DNA from: CAWJNF01 sp963844235
GTDB lineage: Bacteria > Actinomycetota > Thermoleophilia > Gaiellales > Gaiellaceae
Assembly (NCBI GenBank): GCA_963844235.1
Contig: CAWJNF010000006.1
Location: forward strand, 248,001-312,000
Length of the DNA: 64,000 nucleotides
Reading direction: 5' to 3'
Below, in pieces: positions 1-9,089 of the stretch. Position 1 is the first letter of the stretch. The number at the start of each line of letters is the position of its first letter. The notes beneath the pieces are model-generated. The model was not told the DNA's origin and did not search any database. It was given only the letters and a program-made list of their open reading frames with translations. A program made the translations under genes and the position numbers.

Positions 1-82
1 GCATGGCCGCGCCGGTCCTACCCGGCGCAACGGGACGAGTAACGTCGCGCATCACCCGCGGCTCAGTCGTCCACGTGGACTC

Positions 83-1261
83 CTACCCGCCCGCGACGTC
101 GCGAAATGCCGCAAACGATGGTTTCCTTTCGCCGGAAGCCGTGAGCAGGCCCGAGTTCCAGCGGCCGCTATCCTGCTCGTCCTTCAGCAGGAACCAGAGC
201 ATCATGTCGATCCGTGGCGTCCGCCGCGCGATCGCGTACGCCTGCCTCAGGTAGCGCGCCTGCGTGTTCCACGAGACGCCGAAAAGCGGGTCGGGTGGAT
301 TCGTCTGGTAGGCGTACTCGGTGATCCACAGCCGCATGCGCGGACCGTACAGCCGTGTCAGCTCTCTCAGCAGGACGTCGATGTTGCCGAGCGGTACGAC
401 CGTGATCGAGCGAACGCGCTGGTTCGGGGCGACGTGGCCCGTCGGCGAGTACGGGTGGTGCGAGTAGACGTCGAACCGGGCGCCTGCCTTCTTCATCTCC
501 CGGAGGAAGAGGAGTGGCGCAACCGAGTCGCGCCGGCCGTTCCCGCGAAGCTTGCCGCGCGGGTTCGTCGCGCCGCAGGCGACGGTCTCCTTGACGCCGG
601 CGCGCGAGCCCGCGACGTGGACGCCGCTGACGACGGCGTTGCAGATGCGCGCGTAGATCGCCGGGCTGGCGATGACGTATCTGTTCCGGACCTTGCGGAA
701 CTGCGGGAGCAGGAAGTTCGGGGCATTCGGCTCGTTCCACGCGAGCCACTTGTTGACGCGCGGCAGCAGCGACTGGCCGGGCGGCGTGAACTTGCCCGAA
801 TAGCGCGTGGCGGCGGCAATCGCGAAATTGCGGAGGGCCGAGGACTTCGTGGGGGCGTACTTCGCGCCCTTGCCACCGTTCGCCCACCCGGGCGTGGCGA
901 TGATCGAGAACAGCACCTCGATGTTTCGCTCGGCCGCGAGCCGCGCCGCGCGGTCGTACCCCGACCAGTCGTACGCGGGATCTTCGTGATTGGCGGCGTT
1001 CGCCGGTCGCGTCCTCGCGACCCGGTCCCAGTACATGTTCAGGCGCAGCGTGTCGACGCCGAGCTCCTGGAGCATGTCGAAGCCCGACGTGTCGTTCGAG
1101 TAGAGCGTGCTCGCCTCGTCGTAGATCCCGACTTTGCTGCCCGGCGCTGCCCCGGCCGTGGTCGCGGCCGCGAGCGTGACCAGGGTGAAACCGAGGAGCA
1201 GGAAGATCCTCACAGCCGTCCGAGGATAGAGCACGCGTTGTGGGCCAGAGGCGATATGCAC
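83..1261 (-). CDS. Secreted glycoside hydrolase, clan GH-A type
   Basis: Predicted exported glycosidase with a TIM-barrel fold. The first 39 residues look like a signal peptide: a basic stretch, then a hydrophobic core (IFLLLGFTLVTLAAA) ending in an Ala-rich cleavage region. Two motifs fit the paired catalytic glutamates of clan GH-A: WLAWNEPN (Glu177, acid/base) and LWITEYAYQT (Glu315, nucleophile). At 392 residues it matches a single catalytic domain without a binding module. A shorter GTG start just before the hydrophobic core is also possible. It lies at the edge of a polysaccharide locus, so trimming or turnover of surface glycan is a reasonable role. The substrate cannot be read from the sequence. 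The family assignment (GH5- or GH39-like) is by motif only. Confidence 0.75.
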   Translation of the reverse strand: MHIASGPQRVLYPRTAVRIFLLLGFTLVTLAAATTAGAAPGSKVGIYDEASTLYSNDTSGFDMLQELGVDTLRLNMYWDRVARTRPANAANHEDPAYDWSGYDRAARLAAERNIEVLFSIIATPGWANGGKGAKYAPTKSSALRNFAIAAATRYSGKFTPPGQSLLPRVNKWLAWNEPNAPNFLLPQFRKVRNRYVIASPAIYARICNAVVSGVHVAGSRAGVKETVACGATNPRGKLRGNGRRDSVAPLLFLREMKKAGARFDVYSHHPYSPTGHVAPNQRVRSITVVPLGNIDVLLRELTRLYGPRMRLWITEYAYQTNPPDPLFGVSWNTQARYLRQAYAIARRTPRIDMMLWFLLKDEQDSGRWNSGLLTASGERKPSFAAFRDVAGG

Positions 1262-1377
1262 GCAATCCTCAAGATGTTCTTACAGTTGCCTTTCCTGCGC
1301 TAGACGAGGACAGCCCGCAGACTCGGCGCGCGTTTGCTCGTGTGGTCGCGACGGGCGCCGATTCCCTAGCCGGGAGA

Positions 1378-1880
1378 CTACGCGCTCAGCTGCAGCCGTG
1401 GCATGAGCTCGGCTAGCAAGGCAAATCGCGATCGCGCGGCGAGACGTTCGCCGTCGTCTGTGGCCAGGGGATCCCGAGATCGGGATCGTCCCAACGGCAG
1501 CCGAGCTCGTCAGCGGGGTCGAAGTAGTGGGTGACGGCGTAGACGTGAATCGCGTGCTCGGGAAAGAAGAAGCCGTGCGCGACGCCGTGCGGAATCGACG
1601 CCGCCACGGGTGCTCCGCGCTCAGCTCGAGACAGCACGAGGACGAGACGTGTCCCGGGCGGAGGTCGGCCAATCCGAGCACAAGCCGGCCGCTCGCGACG
1701 GTGAGGTAGTCGTCGTGACGAACGTGCACGTGCACACCGCGAAGCACGCCGGCCTAGGAGGAAACGACGTTCCATTGGATCGGCGTGACCGCGGTTGGCC
1801 AGCATTCGCGGAAGAGCTCGGTGAAGACGCCACGGTCGTCGGCATGCGGCGTCAGCGCTGTGAGCACTACTCCCTCGGGG
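1378..1880 (-). pseudogene. RfbC-like dTDP-4-dehydrorhamnose 3,5-epimerase, broken
   Basis: The cupin-type epimerase of deoxysugar synthesis can be followed through three frames. The pieces are LTPHADDRGVFTELFRE, then an in-frame TAG at 1754-1756 where a Glu codon (GAG) would be expected, then VLRGVHVHVRHDDYL, a frame change near 1655, then PHGVAHGFFFPEHAIHVY and GIPWP, and another frame change near 1418 leading to the end LAELMPRLQLSA. The reconstructed length of about 165 residues suits this family. The start is uncertain: GTG near 1880 is the best candidate, but it sits very close to a GAGGGAG. It follows the oxidoreductase directly, and the two probably formed one transcription unit for nucleotide-sugar modification. 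One nonsense change and at least two indels mean decay or base-call error. Confidence 0.7.
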
Positions 1881-1924
1881 AGAACCCCGGAGATTTCGAC
1901 GCCGAGCGGCGCCAGCTGCTCGGG

Positions 1925-2861
1925 CCTTGCGATCACGGGCGGATCCTGAAGGGACGCTTCGGGCAACGCGATGAGGTCGTGCGCCTCCGCGATGAGCTCG
2001 ACGATCGCCGCGCCCTCGGCGCGGTGCTCACCGGTGGCTCGCCGCCGCGGAGGTGGTCTACGAACGCTCGCAGCTCGGCAAGCAGCGGCAGCTCCCCGGC
2101 AATCGGAAGCCGCGTAGGCTCCCCCGCGGTGGTCCCGAGCGGCTAACGAGGAGAGAGTCTGCATAGCCGCCGTCGAGGACGGCGCAGCCCTCCTCGCCGA
2201 TGAGCCGTAGCTCGCGTCGGCTGCTGGGCGCGGAAGTGGACACCTCCAGACTGACCCACGGGGCGTCGCCGAGCAGCACGGTCGCTCCGACGAGAGCTCC
2301 GCGAATCACCTCGGGCGCCGCTACGCGGGGCGCCGGGAGGTAGCCGAAGATCTCGAGCACGATCGCGAGGTCATGCGGGAGGTATGTCCAGAGCGGGTCG
2401 ACGTCGAGATGGTGATCACCCCAGGCGACCCGTCGCGCGACGATCCCGACCGGCGCGCCGAGGTGACCGGCGCGAAGCAGGCGGGCCAGCTCCTGGACGC
2501 CGGGGTGGTAGCGCCACTTGTCCATCACGAAGAGCTGTTGCGGATGGGCGTTCGCGATCCGCCGCGCGTGGCGGGCGTCGTCGCAGAGCGGCTTCTCGAC
2601 GAAGACCGGCACTCCGCGCGCCAGCGCAACCTCGAAGAGCTCGGTGTGGGTCGAGGTCGGAGTCGCGACGATCACGCCGTCGAGCGCAGGAAGCTCGGAG
2701 AGATCGGCCACGATTGTGCTCGCCCCTCCCGATCGGGCGCGCTCGCGGCTTGCCTGGGAGCGGGCGACCACGGACACGTCGCAGCCGAGCACGCGCAGAT
2801 CGCGCAGAATCAGCGCACCCCACCGCCCGCAGCCGACGAGGCCGACGACGGGAGCGTTCAT
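1925..2861 (-). pseudogene. Gfo/Idh/MocA-type sugar oxidoreductase, frameshifted
   Basis: NAD(P)-dependent oxidoreductase of the Gfo/Idh/MocA family. The Rossmann start is intact (VVGLVGCGRWG), as are the segment VIVATPTSTHTELF and the diagnostic VFVEKPLC, whose EKP lysine is the usual catalytic residue. The C-terminal domain is readable only across frames: LPLLAELRAFVDHLRGG, then after a second frame change AAIVELIAEAHDLIALPEAS. Changes fall near 2120 and 2018. The start at 2861 places the Rossmann motif at the N-terminus, and an upstream in-frame ATG at 2885 is less likely. The reading frame at its end runs straight into the epimerase without a stop, so the gene boundary is also damaged. 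A role in making or modifying a nucleotide sugar fits the neighbourhood. Confidence 0.75.
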
Positions 2862-2914
2862 CCTGGATACGGGCGAATGGGTCATGGCTCCTCGAGAAGG
2901 AACTACGCTACCGC

Positions 2915-3290
2915 GTGGCCGCGATCCGGTTTCGATCCGATTCCGAGCCGGTGCTGACGCAGATCGTGCTCATCCGCGGCGATGCCGTCGCTGCGGAGCG
3001 CTGTCTCGTCGCTCTCGCTGCGGCAGAGACGTCGGATGTTCCCTCCGAGACCGTGGTCGTGGTGGTCGACCCCGACGCCGCTCTGCGCCAGCTCGCGGCC
3101 CGGCTGGAAGGGGCGCGCCGGTTCCAAGCGGAGGTGGACCTCGGCAGTGCGGCGTCGTGGAATCTCGGCCTGACGGTGGCACGGGCGCGCTGGGCGGCGA
3201 TCGTCCACGAGGACACTGAGGTTACGCCGGGATGGCAATCGGGCCTGCTCGCCTGCGCGGCCGCCAACCCCCGCGCCGGCGGCGAGCGGT
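2915..3290 (+). pseudogene. GT2 glycosyltransferase, 5' fragment
   Basis: An open stretch from a GTG start reads like the N-terminal part of a GT-A fold family 2 glycosyltransferase: a beta-strand opening (TQIVLIRGDAVAAERCL), an acidic VVVVVDPDAA segment, and the typical SWNLGLTVARARWAAIVHED, which corresponds to the nucleotide-sugar/metal-binding region ending in an acidic pair. After about 125 residues, near 3290, homology stops. The frame then continues antisense into the neighbouring gene with no C-terminal half. It is divergent from the oxidoreductase at 2861. I read it as a truncated remnant left by a rearrangement, or as a misassembly joint. It cannot encode a complete enzyme. Confidence 0.6.
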
Positions 3291-3313
3291 GCGCGCCGCG
3301 GCGGGGGACGGAG

Positions 3314-4330
3314 CTAGCGCAGATCCTTGTTGGATTCCATGTCGAGCCACATCGCAAACAGCGTGAACTGCAGCCCGGAGATGACGAGAAGGGCGACGAG
3401 CACGATCGTCGCGACCGGGATCGGGTTGCCGACGATGCGAAATGCCGTCTCGACGGCTCCGAGCACCAGTCCAGACACGAGGAGCAGCATTCCGAGCACG
3501 TACAGCAGCACGAGTGGATGGAAGTCGCGGAAGACGTACTTCTCGCGCATGCGCCACCAGAAGCCCTTGAGCAGGAGCCACGAGATCGACGGCACGACGC
3601 TCCAGATCCGGATCCCGCTCTCCTCGCCGATTCCGTAGATCGGCCGCGACGGGAAATCGCGGACGCGCCGGTTGATCACGTTCAGGTGGACGAGGAGGTC
3701 GTTCGGAAAGCCGTAGCGCGGGTACAGCCGATCGAGGTCGAGCTCTCGCAAGGTGTCGAGGCTCACGGCCGTGTAGCCGGACTGCGAGTCTCCCACGTGC
3801 CAGTAGCCCGAGGCGATCTTCGTGAGGACGGAGAGGATCGCGTTGCCGACGTAGCGGGAGAACGGGATCACCTTGACCGCCTCGCCCGTTACCAGCCGGT
3901 TCGCCTTTGCGTAGTCGCAATCGCCACGTGCAACGGCTCCGGCGAGCGTGGCGAGATCGTCGGGATCCATCTGCCCGTCCCCTGCCATCACGCACGTCAC
4001 GTCGATCTCTTCCTCGATCGCGCGCCGGTAGCCGGTGACGATCGCCGCGCCGACGCCGGCGTTCCGCTCGTGCGAGATCACCTCGACGCGCCCGTCGGCA
4101 CCGTTCGCGACCGAGGCGGTGCCGTCCGTCGACGCATCGTCGACGACGTAGATGCGGTCGACGAAGTCCGGGATGTCGGCGATCGTCTGCCCGAGGAGCC
4201 GCTCCTCGTTGTACGCGGGCACGACGACGGCAACCGTCGTGCTCTCGAGCAGCGCTTCAGTCCGATCCCGCTTCGTGATCTCCTGCAGGACCGGCTGGCG
4301 CGCCGGCTGCGGCCGCTTCGCAACGCTCAC
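3314..4330 (-). CDS. GT2 glycosyltransferase with C-terminal membrane helices
   Basis: Polyprenyl-phosphate glycosyltransferase-like protein (dolichol-phosphate mannosyltransferase type). It opens with VAVVVPAYNEERLLGQTI, followed by VVDDASTDGT (the DD binds metal and nucleotide) and CVMAGDGQMDPDDL (the DXD-like element). Near the C-terminus are two hydrophobic helices (LVLLYVLGMLLLVSGLVLG and IPVATIVLVALLVISGLQF) that would anchor it in the membrane. I chose the GTG at 4330 (VSVAKRPQ) because the longer frame upstream is Arg-rich and unlike the family. The length of 338 residues is usual for DPM-like enzymes with two helices. It probably loads a sugar onto a lipid carrier or extends a lipid-linked glycan. 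It is intact, unlike most of its neighbours. Confidence 0.85.
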   Translation of the reverse strand: MSVAKRPQPARQPVLQEITKRDRTEALLESTTVAVVVPAYNEERLLGQTIADIPDFVDRIYVVDDASTDGTASVANGADGRVEVISHERNAGVGAAIVTGYRRAIEEEIDVTCVMAGDGQMDPDDLATLAGAVARGDCDYAKANRLVTGEAVKVIPFSRYVGNAILSVLTKIASGYWHVGDSQSGYTAVSLDTLRELDLDRLYPRYGFPNDLLVHLNVINRRVRDFPSRPIYGIGEESGIRIWSVVPSISWLLLKGFWWRMREKYVFRDFHPLVLLYVLGMLLLVSGLVLGAVETAFRIVGNPIPVATIVLVALLVISGLQFTLFAMWLDMESNKDLR

Positions 4331-4456
4331 GCGCTCGGACTGTACCAACGTGGGTTGACGGGACGCCCCGACGATCGGACCCGCGTGACCGGTGACAGTC
4401 ACCGTCCGACGATGGTGCTGCCGGCCGACCGTGCTAGCGTAATTGCCTCGAAGCGG

Positions 4457-4884
4457 ATGGCCGAGCAGCCCGTCATCGACGTCGAGCGCCTCGTCGACGA
4501 GCTGCGGGAGCGCCTTGCGGTGCAGCGCGCGACCGGTGCCTACGCCGACGACCTGTCGGCGATCCTCCTCGACGTTGGCCCGAGTCGGGACCACAAGTCC
4601 GATTCCGGCCGGAGCTCGGGTTCTCGTCCAAGCCGGTCGTGGGACCCGTCATCACCGGCGTGAAGCAGCTCCAGTTGCGCCTGCTCCACTACGTGCTCAA
4701 GGATCTCGCCGATCAGACCGATGCCGCGATCGGCCGCGTGGAGATACAAGCCGTGGACGCACTTGCTCGCGCGAGGGGGGCCGAGGAACAGGCCGAGCAG
4801 CTCGCGCATCGCGTTGCCGCGCTCGAGGAAGCGCTCGCTCGGTTCGATCGTGGTACGGGCGCTGAGCCCGCGAACCCGCCCTGA
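4457..4884 (+). pseudogene. Small coiled-coil protein of glycan clusters, frameshifted
   Basis: The protein begins MAEQPVIDVERLVDELRERL and, after one frame change near 4590, continues with the segment SKPVVGPVITGVKQLQLRLL. A helical heptad-rich end follows (RARGAEEQAEQLAHRVAALEEAL) and the stop is at 4882-4884. Reconstructed length is about 142 residues. The segment resembles the helical N-terminal half of the coiled-coil methyltransferase at 9090 in this window. It may be a stand-alone relative of that domain or a remnant of such an enzyme. No enzymatic motif is visible. Its TGA overlaps the ATG of the next GT4 stub (TGATG), as in an operon. Confidence 0.45.
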
Positions 4885-4913
4885 TGCGCCTGCTCTGGGT
4901 CGTTCCTCGATAG
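4884..4913 (+). pseudogene. 5' stub of a GT4 glycosyltransferase
   Basis: An ATG overlapping the preceding stop (TGATG) starts MRLLWVVPR, the typical opening of GT-B family 4 glycosyltransferases, and a TAG follows after nine codons. The matching C-terminal end of a GT4 appears 1.7 kb downstream at 6590-6688. The DNA between them carries genes on the opposite strand and is bounded by a 15-bp inverted repeat, so this looks like the beginning of a gene interrupted by that block. Confidence 0.4.
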
Positions 4914-4926
4914 GACGGGAGTGCAG

Positions 4927-4941
4927 CTGTAATCCCGCCCT
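4927..4941 (+). repeat. Left copy of 15-bp inverted repeat
   Basis: CTGTAATCCCGCCCT here is the exact reverse complement of 6574-6588. The two copies enclose 1.65 kb in which all recognisable genes run on the minus strand, while the genes on either side run on the plus strand. Confidence 0.6.
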
Positions 4942-5039
4942 GGCTTCCGCCGGCCATTCGTGTTCGCCGCCGGTGTCGTTCTCGTCACCGGCTTCCAGCT
5001 CGTCGCTCTGACGGACAAGACCGACGCTCGCCTCGACGA

Positions 5040-5574
5040 TCACAAGCCGCGCTCACAGCTGCCGCCGGGCTGTCCGACTCGAGAGATGCTTGCGCCTGAG
5101 TCCTGTCGGACGCCGTCAGGGCGATGCAGTCTGCCGGGCGCTGATTGCGGTTGATCGGTCACACGAAGCACGGCGCGCTGTGTCGGGTCGAGCGCGTCGA
5201 ACGACGCCACGCCGTCCTGCACCAGGGTGTGCGACACCTCCGCAACCCGCGGTGTCGGGCAACTGCACGGTGACCGAGAGCTCGAACTCGTCGCCCGGCG
5301 CCCGTCACCGGACAGCCACGTAAACCCAGCAGGTGGGTTGTCTCTCCGGCACCGAACTCGACGACGATCGCAGGCGCCAGGGACGTCAACAGCGATCTGA
5401 GGAAGTAGTAGTCGGCCGGCTGCAGATAGGCGCCTCCACACAACAGACCGTTCCGGCTCGTCTTCGGCGGCGGTACCGCGAGCGCCATTGAAACGACATC
5501 TTTGGGGTGGAGACGCACTGGGAGTCGTGCCAGAGTGCGTCGGTCTCCCAGGCGGCGACGAACGCACGAGACAT
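5040..5574 (-). pseudogene. Class I SAM-methyltransferase-like gene, multiply frameshifted
   Basis: Pieces in different frames form one protein: MSRAFVAAWETDALWHDSQ, then LHPKDVVSMALAVPPPKTS and GAYLQPADYYFLRSLLTSL, then IVVEFGAGETTHLLGL, which has the glycine-rich shape of SAM-binding motif I. After a further frame change come ELSVTVQLPDTAGCGG and VQDGVASFDALDP. At least two indels are present. The family is therefore only suggested by the EFGAGETT motif. It lies in the inverted block between the two 15-bp repeats and precedes nothing on its own strand. The 3' end is uncertain and the last 100 bases may be non-coding. The stretch 4942-5039 shows one hydrophobic segment on the plus strand but nothing I can name. 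Confidence 0.4.
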
Positions 5575-5618
5575 GACGGCGGCGGTCGTCGTCCGGTGCG
5601 GATCGTCGGCACAGTCGT

Positions 5619-6543
5619 CTATCGGACGTGGAGCAGGCCCGACCGCGCAACGGCGCGCGCGGGTCGCATCGGCGAAACGCTCATGGCGTTGATATGGCGG
5701 GCAACGTCCAAGGGCAATTCGCCGAGGTATCGGTCGACATCCTCGATCCCCGCGAAATGGACGAGGTGGAGCAATTCCTGCGAGTCGTCATTGACGAGAT
5801 TCGGGCCGCGGACGGTGGCGCACAGCGAACCGTCCGACCGACGAAGCCCTTGCCAGTTGAACGAGCGTTCGGACACGAAACGTACGGGGACGTCGGTGAG
5901 GTTCAGGTAGGCACACAGAACGTGGTTGTCGTGCAAACCACCGGGATGGATGTGGCGATCCCAAAAATTGGACGAGTCGACACGGTCGCGCAGGTCGTCG
6001 ATGCATGGCTGCATCTTCGAACCGAAGAAGAGGACACCGCTGTTGATGTACCGCTGATTCTCGAGCTCAGGTGATCCTGGCCAAGGGTGGCGGCGGTCTT
6101 CGACGAATGGGGCACCCGGACAGGTCGTCGGCGGATGCCGCCAGGTACTCGTCCTGGTGCTCATGGAGTTCGTCCAGTCGCAGAAGAACGACGACGTCTG
6201 CGTCGAGGTAGACGAACGGCCCGCGCCGGATTGCATCGGCATAGGCCGCGAACTTGGCTCGTTTGACTCCGACCTGAGCGATCCTGTCGAGCTGATGCAC
6301 GCTCGCGAGCGGATGTGGAAGCGCACGGAAGGCGGCGGGATCGTCAACGTACACAACGACGGTCGCTTCGGGATACACCTTCCGCAATGACGAGAGCAGC
6401 CGATCGATCAGCGGCCGGTAATCGGTGGTCGCAATTGTGATGAACCGGATGTCGCCGGATCCAGCCACTTGCGGAGGTCGAGCGTACCGCGCCTGCTGAA
6501 CCAGCGCGATCCGACGCTGACTCCGCGAGTTCTGTGTCCCCAC
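5619..6543 (-). pseudogene. GT8-like glycosyltransferase, one frameshift
   Basis: Putative GT-A fold glycosyltransferase of the family 8 / nucleotide-diphospho-sugar transferase type. The first frame carries IRFITIATTDYRPLIDRLL, a basic KRAKFAAYADAIR, and YLDADVVVL, the DXD motif (DAD) that binds the divalent metal and nucleotide sugar. After a frame change near 6105 the second frame gives NQRYINSGVLFFG and DNHVLCAYLNL, then LLHLVHFAG, the normal order of conserved blocks in this family. Reconstructed length is about 307 residues. The start is GTG at 6543. With the methyltransferase-like gene it forms the minus-strand block flanked by inverted repeats. Motif order is intact, so a single corrected base would restore it. 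Confidence 0.7.
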
Positions 6544-6573
6544 TGGCGGGATCCGCGATGAGAGCCTCCAGCG

Positions 6574-6588
6574 AGGGCGGGATTACAG
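6574..6588 (-). repeat. Right copy of 15-bp inverted repeat
   Basis: AGGGCGGGATTACAG, the reverse complement of 4927-4941. It abuts the frame of the GT4 3' stub that follows. Confidence 0.6.
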
Positions 6589-6589
6589 T

Positions 6590-6688
6590 GTGAGGGTGCT
6601 GCGACGGGTCGCGAACGTGGTCGACACGTGTTCCTGGCCTGCTGTGCGGGAGCGATTCCGCGCCGTCGTCGAGCGGCTGGCCGCGTGA
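6590..6688 (+). pseudogene. 3' stub of a GT4 glycosyltransferase
   Basis: The frame ending in TGA at 6686-6688 reads VVDTCSWPAVRERFRAVVER, the usual end of a GT4 enzyme (SW..V..RF). No N-terminal or central GT4 sequence precedes it: the upstream DNA is the inverted block. Its stop overlaps the GTG of the next gene (GTGA), which indicates former operon coupling. Together with the stub at 4884 it suggests one GT4 gene whose middle was replaced. Confidence 0.45.
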
Positions 6689-7733
6689 AAACCATCAACC
6701 AGGTTGTGTCGTCTGTAACACCGGGTGACGCCGTCAGCGATCAGGTGCTCGCCTGGCGGCGGGTGTTTCAGCGTTGGGGATTCCAAAGCGAGATCGTCGC
6801 CGGGCAGGTGCACCAGGACCTACGCGGCCTTGTCCATCGCCTCGCCGACGACGGCGAGGCGCTCATCGCCAAGGGCTCGGTCGTTCTCCACTACACGATC
6901 TGGTCTGGTGCGGTGGAGGCAGCGCTCCAGGCGGCCGGCCCCCGCGCGCTCTGGTATCACAACGTAACGCCGGGGGACCTCCTTCGCCCTTTCAACCCAG
7001 GGACCGCGGCGCTCTGCGACCAAGCGCGCCGTGCGCTGACCAATTTCAAGGGGCGCTTCGACGCGCTCATCGCCGTATCGTCGTTCAACGCCGCCGACCT
7101 CGTTGAGGCGGGACTCGGCCCCGTAGAAGTGGTGCCGCTTCTCCTCGACGTCACCAGAGTCACGCCGCGTGCCCGCCGAAACGGCAGCCCGGTGATCCTC
7201 TCTGTCGGCCGGATCGCCCCGAACAAGCGGCTCGAAGACGTCGTCAAGGTGTTCGCGCTCTACCAGAAATATCGAGAGCCCACCGCATCGCTTGTGCTCG
7301 TCGGCCCTGAGGACGGTTTCGAAAGCTACCGTACCGCGGTCGGGCGCCTCGTCGAGCGGGTCGGCGCCCGGCGCGTGCAATTTACCGGTCGGATCACGGC
7401 GGCCGAGCGCGATCAGTGGTACGCGCAGGCGTCCGCGTACCTCTGCATGTCCGTGCACGAGGGGTTCTGCGCACCGCTCATCGAGGCTTTGACGCACGGC
7501 GTGCCGGTCGTTGCGCGTAAGGCAGGCGCCGTTCCCGAGACGCTTGCGGGAGCCGGTCTGGTCATCGACGGTGAAGACCTGCCACTCTTTGCCGAGGCCT
7601 TACACGAGGTCGTATCGTCGCCGACGACGCGCACTGTGCTCGCGGGAGCCGCGAAGCGCCGCCTCGCCGAGCTGCGTCCGGAGGCCGTCGAGGCCCGGGC
7701 AGGGAGGCGCTGGGTCCCGTGTTGGTCCCGTGA
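6685..7733 (+). CDS. GT4 glycosyltransferase (one 3' frameshift)
   Basis: GT-B family 4 glycosyltransferase. The start is the GTG at 6685 overlapping the previous stop (VKTINQVVSSVTPGDAVSDQ). The C-terminal nucleotide-sugar domain is clear: VILSVGRIAPNKRLEDVVK and VHEGFCAPLIEALTHGVPVV, the EX7E catalytic/donor motif. Near 7700 the frame is lost by one missing base. Restoring it gives the ending REALGPVLVP and a TGA at 7731-7733, about 349 residues. Without the correction the frame runs into the following methyltransferase and creates an artificial fusion. That fusion is unlikely because the next gene has its own strong ribosome binding site. The first residues resemble the next GT4 at 10364, so the two are related retaining transferases. 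Confidence 0.8.
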
Positions 7734-7785
7734 GGTGTTAAGACCCGTTTCGCGAGTTCGCACGGCTTGCCATGGTCGGAGGAAC

Positions 7786-9008
7786 ATGCGCGCCACAGTC
7801 ACCACGATCGTGCAGCGGGTCCGGCGCCGGTTCGAGCCCACGTACCGACGACCTGCGCCGCAGGATGTCTCCGACGAGCGCTCCGAGCTCGCGCGGGTCG
7901 GCACGACCTGGGAGCGACTGGCACAGATTGACCCGCTCTGGGCGGTCCTGAGCGAACCCGACAAGAAGGGCCGGCGGTGGGTGGCGGAGGAGTTCCTCGC
8001 GACCGGTGAGGCAGAGGTCGCCGCTCTGCTGGCCGACCTGGAGAGGCTCGGGTTCTCCGCGCACGGCGAGGCGGTCGACTTCGGCTGCGGTGCTGGTCGA
8101 CTGTCGATCGCACTCGCCCGCCATTTCGAGCACGTGACGTCGATCGACATCTCTCCCACCATGCTGGCGATCGCCAAGCAGTTCGCCGGCAGCTCTCCGA
8201 GCATCACGTTCGTCCACAACGCACGACCGGACCTCGCGTGCCTCGCTGATTCGAGCGTCGATCTCGTCTACTCGAACATCGTGCTCCAGCACATGGACGC
8301 CCACCTGGCCGTCGGGTATCTGCAGGAATTCGCACGAGCCCTGCGGCCCGACGGCGTCCTCGCGTTCCAGTTGCCGTCGCACCTGCGCGACGACTTCCTT
8401 CCCAATGGCAACAACCTGACGCGATCCGCCCGAAGCGATGGTCGCACGAGTTGAGGTCGCCGACGTCCCGGCTGTTCTCGCGACGGGGACTGACGTGCAT
8501 CCTTGGTGTGACGGTCGTCAACTGCAGTGAGGTGGAGTGGGAGCAGGATCTGTCGAACCAGCTCAACGTCGGCAACCATTGGCGCTCTGTTGACGGCGCG
8601 GACGACGTCCACGACGATGGGCGAACACGCTTGCCGGGTCGCACCCCACCCGGAGGACGAGTCGACCTCGATCTGACCGTGACGGCCCCGCAGGTGCCGG
8701 GCCGTTATGACCTCGTGATCGACGTCGTGCAGGAGAACGTCTCGTGGTTCGAGATCCGTGGCGCGGCGGTGGCGATCCGGTCAGTGCACGTCGTCGAGGA
8801 GGTGGACGCTGCGGCGCGCCGACCCTCGGCGGAGGAAGACCTGCCGGCATCGGCCGTGGACTACCCGGTGTTCATGATGCAGGGCATCCCCCGAGACGAG
8901 GTCGAGGATCTGCTCGCGCGCCTCAGTCTCGAACTGCTGCAGGTCGACGAGCATGTGACCGAGTGGTTCTCCTACCGCTACATCGCGCGGAAGCTACCCG
9001 CGACCTAG
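7786..9008 (+). CDS. SAM methyltransferase with C-terminal beta domain (frameshifted)
   Basis: Class I SAM-dependent methyltransferase preceded by GGAGGA six bases before the ATG. Motif I is VDFGCGAGRLSIALA, followed by SIDISPTMLAIA (acidic end of beta 2) and VDLVYSNIVLQHM (motif IV region). The frame is lost near 8422 and again near 8500, and the middle piece reads MVARVEVADVPAVLATG. The rest reads TVVNCSEVEWE, RVDLDLTVTAPQVPGRYDL, VQENVSWFE and a final module with QGIPRDEVEDLL. The beta-rich part resembles accessory domains that follow glycan methyltransferases. Reconstructed length is about 407 residues. Its position between glycosyltransferases suggests methylation of a polysaccharide or its terminal sugar. 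The acceptor is unknown. Confidence 0.75.
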
Positions 9009-9089
9009 CGCTTTCCTGAGCGACTGGGTCCGGGTGTGAATGCTTGCCTCGGTGGCCCGGTGGACGGTCGCCGGTAGAGTTCGCCAGGC

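Noticed and set aside
1880..1925. Genuine oxidoreductase-epimerase fusion
   Set aside because: The two share an open frame at their junction, but both are full of indels, so loss of the stop is more likely than a true fusion.
2384..4663. A 759-residue plus-strand protein
   Set aside because: Only 2915-3290 and 4457-4590 show family patterns; the rest is antisense to the oxidoreductase and the GT2 gene.
6628..8454. A fused GT4-methyltransferase protein
   Set aside because: The methyltransferase has its own GGAGGA and ATG at 7786, and a single missing base near 7700 explains the loss of the GT4 stop.
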